Positions 15,964-24,912 of a stretch of DNA of 64,000 nt are shown here, piece after piece (positions within the stretch are counted from its first letter, which is position 1; every line of letters begins with the position of its first letter). The stretch lies in the NCBI GenBank assembly GCA_947455195.1, contig CANGMI010000004.1, positions 390,101 to 454,100 on the forward strand, written 5' to 3'. Source of the stretch: Pseudomonadota bacterium (lineage in GTDB: Bacteria; Pseudomonadota; Gammaproteobacteria; Burkholderiales; SG8-39). The notes under the pieces are model-generated. The model ran no database searches and was not told the origin of the DNA. It saw only the letters and a list, made by a program, of their open reading frames with translations. The position numbers and the translations under genes were made by a program.

Positions 15964-17187
15964 ATGACCAGGCCCTCAGCACACAAGTGGGCGTTCGCGC
16001 CGCGTTTTCGCCGGCACGCCTTCGGCTGGCGCTCGCAACCGGCCGTGCAGCGGGTCAGGGAAGCCAGCGCCGAGATCCAGACGGTTGCGAGGAAAGACCC
16101 GGCATTGGCCGCTGCCGGCGCGGTCCTATTCGTGGAGAAGGTGTCGCGTGCGCTCGAACAAGTCGACAGCTCCTCGGGCGCCATCGGCACCGCCGTCAAT
16201 TACGCGATCGAGACCTGCGCGACGATCATCGCCGCCGCGCCGGTCGACGACCGAACGCGAGATCAGTGGCTCGACCGGCTGTGGGAAGCGCATCAGAAGG
16301 ACGCGATCCCCTACATCGAGCGCCTGGCCGACTACTGGGGCGAACTGTGTGCATCGCGGACGCGCGCTTCTGCGTGGGCCGACAGACTGATTGGCGCCGT
16401 CGAGAGCATGTGGGGATCTAACCGGAAGCCCGGAGGCTACTTCCACAGCACGATCGCCTGCCTGAGCGCCCTCTTCCACGCAGGGCGCCACGAGGAACTG
16501 CTCGCCCTCCTCGACAAGGCGCCCCACTCGATGTGGCACTACCGCGAGTGGGGCGTCAAGGCGCTGGTGGCCTCGGGGCGGAAGGCGGAGGCGATCCGAT
16601 ACGCTGAAGCAAGCCGCGGGCTGAACGACAGCCCGGTCGCGATCGCTCGCGCCTGCGAGGAAATCCTGCTCTCGTCGGGCCTCGCCGACGAAGCGTATTC
16701 GAGATACGCGATCGCGGCCAACCAGGGGACGACGTTCCTCGCGACCTTCCGCGCAATCGCGAAGAAGTACCCGACCCAGGTGCCCGCCAAGATCCTCGGT
16801 GATCTGGTCGCCAGCACTCCGGGTCAGGATGGCAAGTGGTTCGCCGCCGCGAAGGATGCCGGGCTATACGACGAGGCGGTCGCCCTCGCCCACCGAACGC
16901 CGTGCGACCCGCGCACGCTGACTCGGGCCGCTCGCGACTTCGCCGCCACGCAACCCCGGTTCGCCGTCGAGGCGGGCCTCGCCGCCCTGCGCTGGATCGC
17001 CGCCGGCTATGGCTACGAGATCACGGGTGTAGACGTACTCGCCGCGTGCTCGAGCACCCTGGCTGCCGCGAGAAACGGCGGATGTACTGACGAGATCGAG
17101 GGGCGAATTCGCGCGTTGGTCGCCGGTCCACGATCGTCCGCCAAGGACCTCATTGCCGCGTCGCTTGGGACACGAACGATCACGTGA
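15964..17187 (+). CDS. Hypothetical protein, helical repeat-like
   Basis: A 407-residue soluble protein without signal peptide or membrane segments. It is Ala-rich and apparently all-helical, with repeat-like pairs resembling TPR helices (ALVASGRKAEAIRYAEASRG, ILLSSGLADEAYSRYAIAAN). No catalytic motif is recognised. It is divergent from higBA and shares the operator-containing gap, so it may be co-regulated. Similar genes next to toxin-antitoxin modules are known only as hypotheticals. Confidence 0.7.
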   Translation: MTRPSAHKWAFAPRFRRHAFGWRSQPAVQRVREASAEIQTVARKDPALAAAGAVLFVEKVSRALEQVDSSSGAIGTAVNYAIETCATIIAAAPVDDRTRDQWLDRLWEAHQKDAIPYIERLADYWGELCASRTRASAWADRLIGAVESMWGSNRKPGGYFHSTIACLSALFHAGRHEELLALLDKAPHSMWHYREWGVKALVASGRKAEAIRYAEASRGLNDSPVAIARACEEILLSSGLADEAYSRYAIAANQGTTFLATFRAIAKKYPTQVPAKILGDLVASTPGQDGKWFAAAKDAGLYDEAVALAHRTPCDPRTLTRAARDFAATQPRFAVEAGLAALRWIAAGYGYEITGVDVLAACSSTLAAARNGGCTDEIEGRIRALVAGPRSSAKDLIAASLGTRTIT

Positions 17188-18078
17188 CCTCCAAGCCCAC
17201 ACCTGCGAAGGCCGCAGCACGACGCGTGACCGCCGCAGCGCGTCCCCCTCAAGGATAACGCGCTGCTCGCGCATCAACATCGCTGCTGTTAGCGTGCCGA
17301 TGCAACTTGGTCGTCCGGCCTCGGGGAGGCGGCGCATCCGACATTCGACGAGATGGCGATATTTGCTGTTCAGTAAAGATCACCCGACCAGAAACCGACA
17401 AGCGACGGGGGACTCAACCCGTCATGCCGCGATCCGACACTTTTCCTCGGAAGTCCGTATCTACAACCAAGGACCCCACGCCTATCCCTGTACCCATCGC
17501 CAACGAGACCCGAGGACACGACCAAGGTGCTAATGAACACTTCGTGAGGCGCTTCGCCCGTGCGGCGCCGCTTCCCTATCGCGGCTTGCACGCCGCCCGA
17601 CGTGACGAGACTGAAGACAGCCTCGGCGAGTTGACTCGTCCCCTCACTCCCACTCAGTCATCAATTGAGCCGCCAAGTCCTTGTCGCGTCTAGCGTTCTT
17701 GGATGGAAGGCCGCTGGATACCGTCAAAAATACCGTCATCTTGAGGAGGTCCAGCATTGGCGCGGGTTTCCGGGCGGTTGTGGCAACAGGCAGGTTTCGA
17801 GGTCTATCGAGGACTATCGGGTCCGACGCTAGCCGCTGAGACTCGCGGACGGCCCGCTTGCCCACCGTCAAGACCACCGCTGATCGTACCGTCAACAAGC
17901 TTCTAAGTGCTTGTCTCGCCGACTCTTTCGCACGATGGCCATACCGTCAGCGAGATCTCCGCTATGCAGCAGATCCTGGACACCGGTTCGGTCTAGTGTG
18001 CTTGAATTGCTCGCTGTGGTTGCGATACTTCCCGCAGGACGAGTTCGATGCAAGTTACCGAGTCGGCATAAGAGTTCC
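17188..18078. other. Long intergenic region with second att-like repeat
   Basis: About 890 bases without a convincing gene. It contains copy B of the repeat found near 15 kb. The octamer taccgtca recurs several times (near 17719, 17734, 17888 and 17941). The reading frames present have atypical composition and overlap on both strands. The left part (17190-17640) shows nothing I can identify. Confidence 0.5.
17646..17823 (-). repeat. Repeat copy B, possible attachment-site scar
   Basis: Same two-block structure and orientation as copy A at 14948-15150: block 1 actcccactcagtcat (17646-17661) and block 2 at 17796-17823. On the - strand an 84-codon frame ends MTEWE-stop, resembling the MIEWE-stop of copy A. 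The two copies flank the HigBA segment, as would be expected after stepwise integration or deletion at one attachment site. Confidence 0.45.
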
Positions 18079-18696
18079 ATGACAACACGCCCGAAGAGCC
18101 CTACGGCTGACGCACTGACGCCCGAGCAGGCGCTCGCCGAGCTCCTGGCGCTCGACATGGACAGTCGCCGCACGGCAGTCGCGAAGGACGTACGCAGCCG
18201 GAGCCCCAGATACCGTTGCATCCCCGCTCACGACCTGGCCGACGCCCTCGGCATCCCCGAGTCGAGGAGACCCGGCAGCGAGTGGTCCTTCACGCGCTAC
18301 GCAAGGATGATGACGGTCGAGGAGTACGCGATGTACAACTCGCCGGCCTCCGAAGTCATCTACATGATCGAGGACTCGCTCGATGCCGAGCGTTTGGAGG
18401 AACTGATAAGGCTCTCCGAGCCCCTGGACGACGTCGACAAGCCTCGCTTCTCGTTCCTGACCCGGAGCGAGAGAAACGACATCGAGGACGCCATCGCCGA
18501 GCGTCAACTCGAGGCCAATGAGTCCAACGGCATGTGCTGCCTCGGTCATTGCTCGGTCAAGAGCCCGAGTGGTGCCGAGCTGCAGTTCGAAGGGGATATC
18601 GAGGACGATGGGCACTGCATCAACCTGCGCACGCCGTACGACAAACGGGCCAAGCGATTCGTCGACCTGTCCCGTTGTCGCACCAGCTACTGGTAG
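18079..18696 (+). CDS. Hypothetical protein, 205 aa
   Basis: Start chosen at ATG 18079 (MTTRPKSPTADALTPEQAL). A soluble protein rich in Asp, Glu and Arg. The C-terminal part contains NGMCCLGHCSVKSPSG and ends in a Cys near RCRTSYW, so metal binding is possible. No family recognised. The next gene begins 3 bases after its stop, so they form an operon. It lies between the att-like repeat and the conjugation genes, which makes it likely island cargo. Confidence 0.65.
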   Translation: MTTRPKSPTADALTPEQALAELLALDMDSRRTAVAKDVRSRSPRYRCIPAHDLADALGIPESRRPGSEWSFTRYARMMTVEEYAMYNSPASEVIYMIEDSLDAERLEELIRLSEPLDDVDKPRFSFLTRSERNDIEDAIAERQLEANESNGMCCLGHCSVKSPSGAELQFEGDIEDDGHCINLRTPYDKRAKRFVDLSRCRTSYW

Positions 18697-18699
18697 CCG

Positions 18700-19035
18700 A
18701 TGAGCAAAGCTCCCGTATCCACCGCTCCGACCTTGCCGACCGTCGCGCCCAGCGACGTCTTCAACGGCGCCACGGTTCGTCGTCGGTTCGTCGCGTCGGT
18801 ACTCGAGATCATCGACCGAACGGCCACCGGCCATCGCTCCTACATCCGGGGAACGATGGTGTCCTCCTCCGAGGGCGACGAGTGGACCCTGCCCGCTGGT
18901 ACTGCTCATCGAACGCCCTCATTGTGGGGCAGTCCCAGTTCGCTCTCCGTCGAGGGAGAGGAGGCTCGCGCAGCCATCCTCAAGGCGCTCGGCGTCAACC
19001 TGAGCCGCAGTCCGACCTATCGCAAGTACCGCTGA
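18700..19035 (+). CDS. Hypothetical protein, 111 aa
   Basis: A small soluble protein starting 3 bases after the upstream gene. Central residues VRRRFVASVLEIIDRTATGHRSYIRG look folded and the C terminus EEARAAILKALGVNL looks helical. No family recognised. It is convergent with the TIGR03747 membrane gene, with only a 4-base gap. Confidence 0.6.
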   Translation: MSKAPVSTAPTLPTVAPSDVFNGATVRRRFVASVLEIIDRTATGHRSYIRGTMVSSSEGDEWTLPAGTAHRTPSLWGSPSSLSVEGEEARAAILKALGVNLSRSPTYRKYR

Positions 19036-19039
19036 CCGG

Positions 19040-19759
19040 TCACACGTGCTTCTTGTAGTACGCCCACTGCCCCGCCGCCAGCACCCCGACCAGCACGGCA
19101 CCGACGCCGGCACACAGCCCCCACGCGACCGGCGCCGGCCAGACCAGTAGGACTGACCCGCCAAGCGCCAGCACCACCACCTGTCCGTACTTCGCCCGGT
19201 GGTACAGGCTCGCCGACTCTCGCGCCGCCTGCGCACAGCGAATCGCCCGCTGGCTCAGACCCTCGGCTGCGCCCACCGCGTAGAGCAGCGCGAGGAGCGG
19301 GAGAAACCGGATGAGGACCCCGGCGCGCAGGCCCAGCAGCTGGGTGCCGATCATCGCCACCTCGATCGCCTCCTGCCGGGCGATCCAGGTACTGCGCACG
19401 ACCGTGTCCGGGATGGACATCGACGCGCCCTCGGCAAACCGCTGCCCCATCTCGTGCAGCCCCGTCGCCTCGAAAACCAGCCCATAGAGCGCGTTGGCCG
19501 GCGCGGTCACCGCCGCCGCCGAGCCGCCCTGGCGGGCTGCCATGGCAGTGCTTGCCGTCAGTTCCTCGGCCAGCAGGGTCCGCAATCCGTCGACCCGCCC
19601 GGGCCAGACGTGGGCGACGAACACCCAGTCCACCGTCCACGCCACCAGCAGCAGGCCGGCGAGCCCCAGCGTCAGCGCGAACCCGAGCTTGAACGGCGCG
19701 AGCAGCACCCGCGCCAGCGCCCCGTCATGGAAGCTGGTGTTGCGCGAGCCCATGCGCAC
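19040..19759 (-). CDS. Integrating conjugative element membrane protein, TIGR03747/DUF4400-like
   Basis: A 239-residue membrane protein with about four hydrophobic helices (LGFALTLGLAGLLLVAWTV near residue 28; two near the C terminus). It matches what I know of the TIGR03747 family, which is encoded next to TraD in ICEs. It overlaps the traD stop by 35 bases (an ATG at 19753 would shorten this). Its role in transfer is unknown. Confidence 0.8.
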   Translation of the reverse strand: MRMGSRNTSFHDGALARVLLAPFKLGFALTLGLAGLLLVAWTVDWVFVAHVWPGRVDGLRTLLAEELTASTAMAARQGGSAAAVTAPANALYGLVFEATGLHEMGQRFAEGASMSIPDTVVRSTWIARQEAIEVAMIGTQLLGLRAGVLIRFLPLLALLYAVGAAEGLSQRAIRCAQAARESASLYHRAKYGQVVVLALGGSVLLVWPAPVAWGLCAGVGAVLVGVLAAGQWAYYKKHV

Positions 19760-21752
19760 CCTCTCCTTCGACCCTGTCCGGGACCGGCTCCGGCCACAAC
19801 CAGGGGCCGTCCAGCCGCGCGCGCAGCGCCTCGCCGATCTCCTTCAGGCCGGCTGGCATCAGCGGATCGTCACCCGCCCCGGGGAGCGGCATGCGAATCT
19901 TGTGCAGTTGCCCCCCGTGCAGCAGCGCAAAGGCCTGCCCCTTGGGCAGCTGCACCAGGTCGGTCGGCGCCAGCATCGGCACGGTCTCGGGAGCGATCCG
20001 GTCTTCGTTGCGGCTGGCGAAGTCGGTGAATTCGCCTGGGTCGTTGGTATCGGACACCGACGATGACGCCACCGTGGAGACCACCTGCACGGTGGGCAGC
20101 TGCGTGGTCAGCAGCTCGGCGGTCGCCAACTCCTTCACCCGCAGCATGATCAGCGTGTTGAAGTTGCCGGCGATCTGCCCGGCCTTGGGCCGCGAGCCGA
20201 TGCGCGCTTCCACGTCCGACCAGGTCTGGGTGTAGGCCGTCACCTGGAAGCCCGCCCCGCCTGCCTTGTTGAGCAGCGGGATGAACTCGTCGCCAATCAG
20301 TTCGTTGAACTCGTCGGCGTGGATGGCGATGCGCCGAGGCTTCACCGGCACCGGAAAGCCCCGACCGGGGCCGTACTTGTAGAGGCTGCCAGCCACGCTG
20401 GTCAGGTCGGCGAACATGGAGTTGCCCACCGCGGCGGCCACCTCGTAGTCGGACAGGGCATCGAGCCCGACGTAGACGATGCCGCCCAGGTTGATCACCG
20501 CGTTCCAGTCGAACACCGGCCGCCAGTCGCCCGGGGCGTTCATCGCCGGGGACAGCAGCGCCGCTGTGCGTCCGGTGGTGAGCTTCTCCATCAGGGGCAG
20601 CAGCGAGGCCACCAGCTTGTCGAAGTGGCTCTTCTCGTAGGCGAGAGTGGACGCCAGCGCGTGGGCGATCGGGTCGTACAGGCGCCGCCGCCGGGCGAAC
20701 TCCACCAGGCTCACTGCCCGCAGCCCGCGCGACTGAAGCCCCTTGTCGAGACTCTTCTTGTCGATCGGCTGGCGCTCAAGTTCGTCGCGCCACCCGGAAG
20801 CGGTTGGCTCCCGATCCAGCCACTGCTCGAAGTAGTCGACCAACAGTGGCTCGATGTCGGAGGCATGGCGATTGATCGCCTCGTAGTCGGGCGTGCGACC
20901 CAGTGCCACCAGCGCCCGGGCCATCACGTTCACGAAGCGCCAGACGAACTCCTTGAAGGCGGCCGACTGACCCTCCGAGGGCAACTGCCCGGCGATGCGC
21001 GTGGCGACCTCAGTGATGCGCGAGAAGCTGCCCACCGGGTTGTAGCGGGCCGAGATGTCGGGGTGGCCGAGGTGGAACATGAAGAAGGCGTCGGCCCGCC
21101 CTGCGCGCTGAGCCTCGGCGTAGATGCGCCGCAGCAGATCCTCGTCGCCCTTGGGATCGAAGACGATGACGACCTCCCCCCGGCGGATGTCCTGGGCGAT
21201 CAGCAGTTCGGCCAGGCGCGTCTTGCCCACCCGCGTGGTGCCCAGCACCAGGGTGTGGCCGACCCGCTCGGAGAGGTCCATCCAGATGTCGGACTCGTCG
21301 GGCTCGACGCCATGCAGGGCCGGATCGCCACCGAGACCGGCGGGAGCGTCACCTGAAGACGCAGACCCGGGCAGCAAACGCCCCCACCACGAAGGCTCCA
21401 GCAGCCGCTGGTTCGCAGGCTGGCGAGCCTCGAAGAGTCGCTGCGTGTGACGCTGGTCCCACCGGAAGCCTCGACCAAGGTAAAGGCGATGCGCGGACCA
21501 GGGGATCGACGCCGAGTCCATCCTGAAGCCGAGCAGCCTGCGAAGGTTCCGCCGGTAGGCGAGCGTTCGAGCGCCCTGCCCGCCTCGCCAGGCGGCATGG
21601 CCGAGCAGCGCTGCAGCGAGTCCGACCTGCCAGGGCGGGCTCAGCAACAGCCAGCCAGGCGCGATCAGCACAGCGCCGCCCGCCGCCAACGACACGCCGG
21701 CAGCGACGAGCTCGTGTGCACCGCGCAGGCGACCCTCCAGAGTCGCGGTCAC
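19725..21752 (-). CDS. traD: Type IV coupling protein TraD (VirD4 family)
   Basis: A 675-residue inner-membrane ATPase that brings the relaxosome DNA to the secretion channel. Two hydrophobic helices lie near residues 15-55. Walker A is GTTRVGKTR with Lys177, and the second nucleotide motif is in IAIHADEFNELIGDEFIPLLNKAG. It resembles the ICE-type TraD described for SXT-like elements. The start overlaps the stop of the TraI-like gene (ATGA), so coupling protein and relaxase-like gene are co-translated, as in many ICEs. Confidence 0.92.
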   Translation of the reverse strand: MTATLEGRLRGAHELVAAGVSLAAGGAVLIAPGWLLLSPPWQVGLAAALLGHAAWRGGQGARTLAYRRNLRRLLGFRMDSASIPWSAHRLYLGRGFRWDQRHTQRLFEARQPANQRLLEPSWWGRLLPGSASSGDAPAGLGGDPALHGVEPDESDIWMDLSERVGHTLVLGTTRVGKTRLAELLIAQDIRRGEVVIVFDPKGDEDLLRRIYAEAQRAGRADAFFMFHLGHPDISARYNPVGSFSRITEVATRIAGQLPSEGQSAAFKEFVWRFVNVMARALVALGRTPDYEAINRHASDIEPLLVDYFEQWLDREPTASGWRDELERQPIDKKSLDKGLQSRGLRAVSLVEFARRRRLYDPIAHALASTLAYEKSHFDKLVASLLPLMEKLTTGRTAALLSPAMNAPGDWRPVFDWNAVINLGGIVYVGLDALSDYEVAAAVGNSMFADLTSVAGSLYKYGPGRGFPVPVKPRRIAIHADEFNELIGDEFIPLLNKAGGAGFQVTAYTQTWSDVEARIGSRPKAGQIAGNFNTLIMLRVKELATAELLTTQLPTVQVVSTVASSSVSDTNDPGEFTDFASRNEDRIAPETVPMLAPTDLVQLPKGQAFALLHGGQLHKIRMPLPGAGDDPLMPAGLKEIGEALRARLDGPWLWPEPVPDRVEGEGAHGLAQHQLP

Positions 21753-22825
21753 GGGTCAGCGCTGCCAGCGACCGCGATCCGCACGAGTCGCGAGTTGATC
21801 GGTGGCAGCGGGTCGAGCAGGCGCTGCGGCTGCTCGATGACGATCCCGTGCACCCTGGCGGTCGCCTTGCCGTTCTTGGTCCAGGCATAGCCGAGCACGT
21901 TCGCCCCGTCGGCCCCGACAAGGTGCCACCCGGCTTTGAGGACGGAACGCTGCAGACGCTTCAGGCTCTCCTGGGAGTTCGCATCGGCACCCTGCCATGC
22001 CAGGAAGGACCGGAAGATGCTCGGCGACACCAGCAGCAGGCCTTCGGGAACGTGATGGACCAGGGCCGTGCGGGTGTTGATCTCGATCGCCCCCCGGGCC
22101 AGCCCATCGCGGAGCCAGCCGAACAACTCAGGAAGTGCCAGGGCCGACAACGAAGCCCGCGTGTCGTGGGTCGCAAGTGCCCCGGACGCAGAAAGCGCTG
22201 GCTCCGGCTCTACGCCGAAAACGGCCTTCGGATCGATGTCCGACGGGTGCTGATGTCCTTGTGCTCTGTCGACAGGAGCCGCCGCGTCGGAGCGCCCGGA
22301 AAGCGCTTCCGTCAGGATCGCCAAGATGGGATTGTCCTGACCGCATCGATCGGAAAGCACCCCAGCCAGCGCTGCGATCGCCTCATGGTCCTGGCCGATC
22401 CAGAACCTGCCAATCTCGGGCACGATGCACTCGTACCGGCTATCGGGATCTCCAGAGCCCGTAGCCTCCCCCTTCCGCAGCATGGCGGCCAGCAGCACGG
22501 CATAGGTCCAACGATGCGCCAGTTCGCCTACCCGCTCGGGCGGCGCGTTCGGCGGCAGGATTCGGTCACGGCGAACGGCAAGGGCGCGGAGCGCAAGCCG
22601 CAGCGAGCGCCCGAGCGGCTGGGTATCCGCAGCTGCATCGCCATCGCGGGTGGACGGTACACACTCCACAAGCCTACGGATCACGGGTTCGACCAGGGCG
22701 TCGAAGACCTCGTGGGGGAACGCGAGGAGCGCCCGCAGCAGCGCAACGGGATCGGCCGTGACGGGCCGGCCCGGCGCCCGCAGCGCATCCGGCGGGCGAC
22801 TGCGCACTGTCTCGATGGCGGCCAT
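21749..22825 (-). CDS. Short TraI (MobH-type) relaxase-related protein
   Basis: A 358-residue protein. The C-terminal ~130 residues (LPELFGWLRDGLARGAIEINTR to INSRLVRI) match the winged-helix C-terminal domain of MobH/TraI_2 relaxases. The N-terminal part keeps ELAHRWTYAVLLAAMLRKG but not the HHH and HD metal-site residues expected of an active MobH enzyme, which is normally about 600 residues or longer. It is therefore either an inactive or accessory derivative, or a strongly diverged relaxase. Directly upstream of traD, the normal place for the relaxase. Confidence 0.7.
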   Translation of the reverse strand: MAAIETVRSRPPDALRAPGRPVTADPVALLRALLAFPHEVFDALVEPVIRRLVECVPSTRDGDAAADTQPLGRSLRLALRALAVRRDRILPPNAPPERVGELAHRWTYAVLLAAMLRKGEATGSGDPDSRYECIVPEIGRFWIGQDHEAIAALAGVLSDRCGQDNPILAILTEALSGRSDAAAPVDRAQGHQHPSDIDPKAVFGVEPEPALSASGALATHDTRASLSALALPELFGWLRDGLARGAIEINTRTALVHHVPEGLLLVSPSIFRSFLAWQGADANSQESLKRLQRSVLKAGWHLVGADGANVLGYAWTKNGKATARVHGIVIEQPQRLLDPLPPINSRLVRIAVAGSADP

Positions 22826-23074
22826 CTCGGCAGTATTCGAGGGCTGGTTCAGGTCGTCAGCGTCAATTAGTGCCCGCGGGCAGACCCGATTCGAGGCAGC
22901 CGGATCGTGGGCGACAACTCCTGAAGTCCAAGCAGAGGCGTTCTTCCCGCTCCGGATCAGTCGGATGCGGTTGGTGATTAGATTGCGCTAGGAAGTTAGC
23001 GCATGAGGTGACTTCAAGCGCACCGTCCAAGCGGCCGATCCGCATATGATTGGATCCTGTGGTATTTTTCACCT

Positions 23075-23833
23075 ATGGATTCAAATTCCCGTCACCAGAT
23101 CCTCAAGCGCCTGCAGACAGGTCTTGGCCGGGGTGCGCCGTTCGACCTGAGCACCCTGGCACGGGTCGGCGTGTCTGCCCCGCTGGCTGCGCGCTACGCC
23201 GAAAGCGGCTGGCTCGTGCGCCTGGCACAGGGCGTGTACGCCTTCCCGAAAGACGATTTCGGGGTGTACGGCGCACTGATGTTCCTGCAACAGCGCGTGC
23301 CCGGACTGCACGTCGGCGGCAAGACCGCGCTGGCGCTGCAGGGCGTTCGACACAACCTGGGCGTCCGCGAGCCCCTGGTACTTTGGGGTGATGTGCGCTT
23401 CGCCCTGCCCGACTGGTTCACCTCGCGGTTTCCCGCACGCTACGTGCACGCACGCTTGTTCGACTGGCCGGATGAGATGTTGGCAGCCAAGACCGTCGTG
23501 ACACCGGCCGGGCTGCCCGACGGACTACACGTGTCGGCATCGGAGCGCGCCGTGCTGGAGCTGCTGTACGACGTCGGCACCCGCCAGAGCCTGGATGAGG
23601 CCCGCAACCTGTTCGACGGGGTGCGTTCGCCTCGCAAGGAACTGATGGGCCAGTTGCTGGCCAGTTGCACCAGCGTGAAGACCGTGCGGCTCTTCCTGAC
23701 GTGGGCCCGCGAAAGCGGCCTGCTGGACGTGGACGAGCTGCGCGCGCGCTACCCGCTGCGCACCGGCAGCGACAAGCGCTGGATGAGCCGGATGCCCGAC
23801 GGCACCTTGTTGACGCTCAAGCCCCATGGATAA
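23075..23833 (+). CDS. abiEi: AbiEi antitoxin (type IV toxin-antitoxin)
   Basis: A 252-residue protein. The N-terminal winged helix (LARVGVSAPLAARYAESGWLVRLAQGVYAF) is the AbiEi DNA-binding domain. The rest matches the AbiEi antitoxin core, with LHVGGKTALALQGVRHNLG and SASERAVLELLYDV. AbiEi represses its own promoter and counteracts the AbiEii nucleotidyltransferase; the pair gives abortive phage infection or plasmid stabilisation. It overlaps abiEii by 8 bases and is inserted between the traI/traD block and the T4SS genes. Confidence 0.9.
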   Translation: MDSNSRHQILKRLQTGLGRGAPFDLSTLARVGVSAPLAARYAESGWLVRLAQGVYAFPKDDFGVYGALMFLQQRVPGLHVGGKTALALQGVRHNLGVREPLVLWGDVRFALPDWFTSRFPARYVHARLFDWPDEMLAAKTVVTPAGLPDGLHVSASERAVLELLYDVGTRQSLDEARNLFDGVRSPRKELMGQLLASCTSVKTVRLFLTWARESGLLDVDELRARYPLRTGSDKRWMSRMPDGTLLTLKPHG

Positions 23834-24758
23834 GGGTTACGCGGACACCGTCCGCCTCTTGCTGACCGTCGCGCCCGAGGTCTTCGCCAACGACATCTTC
23901 GCGATGAAGGGCGGTACGGCGATCAACCTGTTCGTGCAGGACATGCCTCGCCTGTCGGTGGACATCGACGTCGTGTTCCAGCCGAGACAGGTGCCGCGGG
24001 ACGAAGCCGTGGCCGCAATCGACGCTGAACTTGCCGCCATCGGGCAACGAGTTGCGTCTCTGGGTCTGCGGGCTCGGCGCTTGCGCGGCGCGGACGCCGG
24101 CGACACAAAGCTGATCGTCGAGAACGACACCAGCCAGGTCAAGATCGAGGTCAACACTGTGTTCCGGGGAACGGTGCTCCCCATTGAACGAATGCCCTTG
24201 AACGCGAGGACGGGCGATCTGTTCGGCGTCGAGTTCGATGCTCCGATCCTGGCACGCGACGAGCTGTATGCCGGCAAGCTGGTGGCAGCACTCGACCGGC
24301 AACACCCACGCGACATCTTCGACGTGTGGCAGCTTTACGAATCCGGCGGCCTGACCGACACCATGGTCGAGTGCTTCGTGGTCTACCTCGCGGGCCACAA
24401 CCGGCCACTGCACGAAGTGCTCTTCGGCAATGACAAGGACATCGCTGCCGAGTACGAACGCGCTTTCGTGGGCATGACGGACGTGCCCTGCTCGCTCGAT
24501 ACCCTGCTCGCCGCCCGCGCCCGACTGCGGCTTGAGCTGCCACGCCGCCTGACTGGCATGCACCGGCAGTTCCTGAGCGGACTGGCGCGGGCCGAGCCGG
24601 ACTGGTCTTTGATGCAGTACCCCCACGCGGCGGACCTGCCGGCCCTGCGCTGGAAGCTCGCCAACCTGGACACTTTCCGAAAGCGACGACCTGCGGATTT
24701 CCAAACCCAGGCCGAGGCGCTCGATGCCGGCCTGAATCGGGTCGGCGCACTGGGATGA
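23826..24758 (+). CDS. abiEii: AbiEii toxin (nucleotidyltransferase)
   Basis: A 310-residue DUF1814/AbiEii nucleotidyltransferase. The catalytic motif is intact: KGGTAINLF at residues 28-36 and RLSVDIDVVF from 42, with Asp46 and Asp48 as metal ligands. Further conserved segments are LARDELYAGKLVAALDRQHPRD and the following DIFDVWQL. The family transfers nucleotides to RNA targets such as tRNA and is bacteriostatic. Translationally coupled to its antitoxin. Confidence 0.9.
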   Translation: MDKGYADTVRLLLTVAPEVFANDIFAMKGGTAINLFVQDMPRLSVDIDVVFQPRQVPRDEAVAAIDAELAAIGQRVASLGLRARRLRGADAGDTKLIVENDTSQVKIEVNTVFRGTVLPIERMPLNARTGDLFGVEFDAPILARDELYAGKLVAALDRQHPRDIFDVWQLYESGGLTDTMVECFVVYLAGHNRPLHEVLFGNDKDIAAEYERAFVGMTDVPCSLDTLLAARARLRLELPRRLTGMHRQFLSGLARAEPDWSLMQYPHAADLPALRWKLANLDTFRKRRPADFQTQAEALDAGLNRVGALG

Positions 24759-24912
24759 GTTCGAATGTCCGCCACCGAGTGCGGCCGCTGAGGTTCGGAG
24801 GATGAGCGACGGCCTTGGCCTCAAGTAGTCCTATGCAGGTTGGCACGGAAAGTGGTGGTTCGGCGGTCGCAACTACCCAGCCGACAAACGCCGCGGGCGT
24901 GGAGCAGGCCAA

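Noticed and set aside
17644..17898. 84-codon - strand frame at 17.7 kb as a gene
   Set aside because: It is similar to a non-coding-looking segment at 15 kb only in scattered blocks, and its promoter and ribosome site are absent; treated as an att-like repeat instead.
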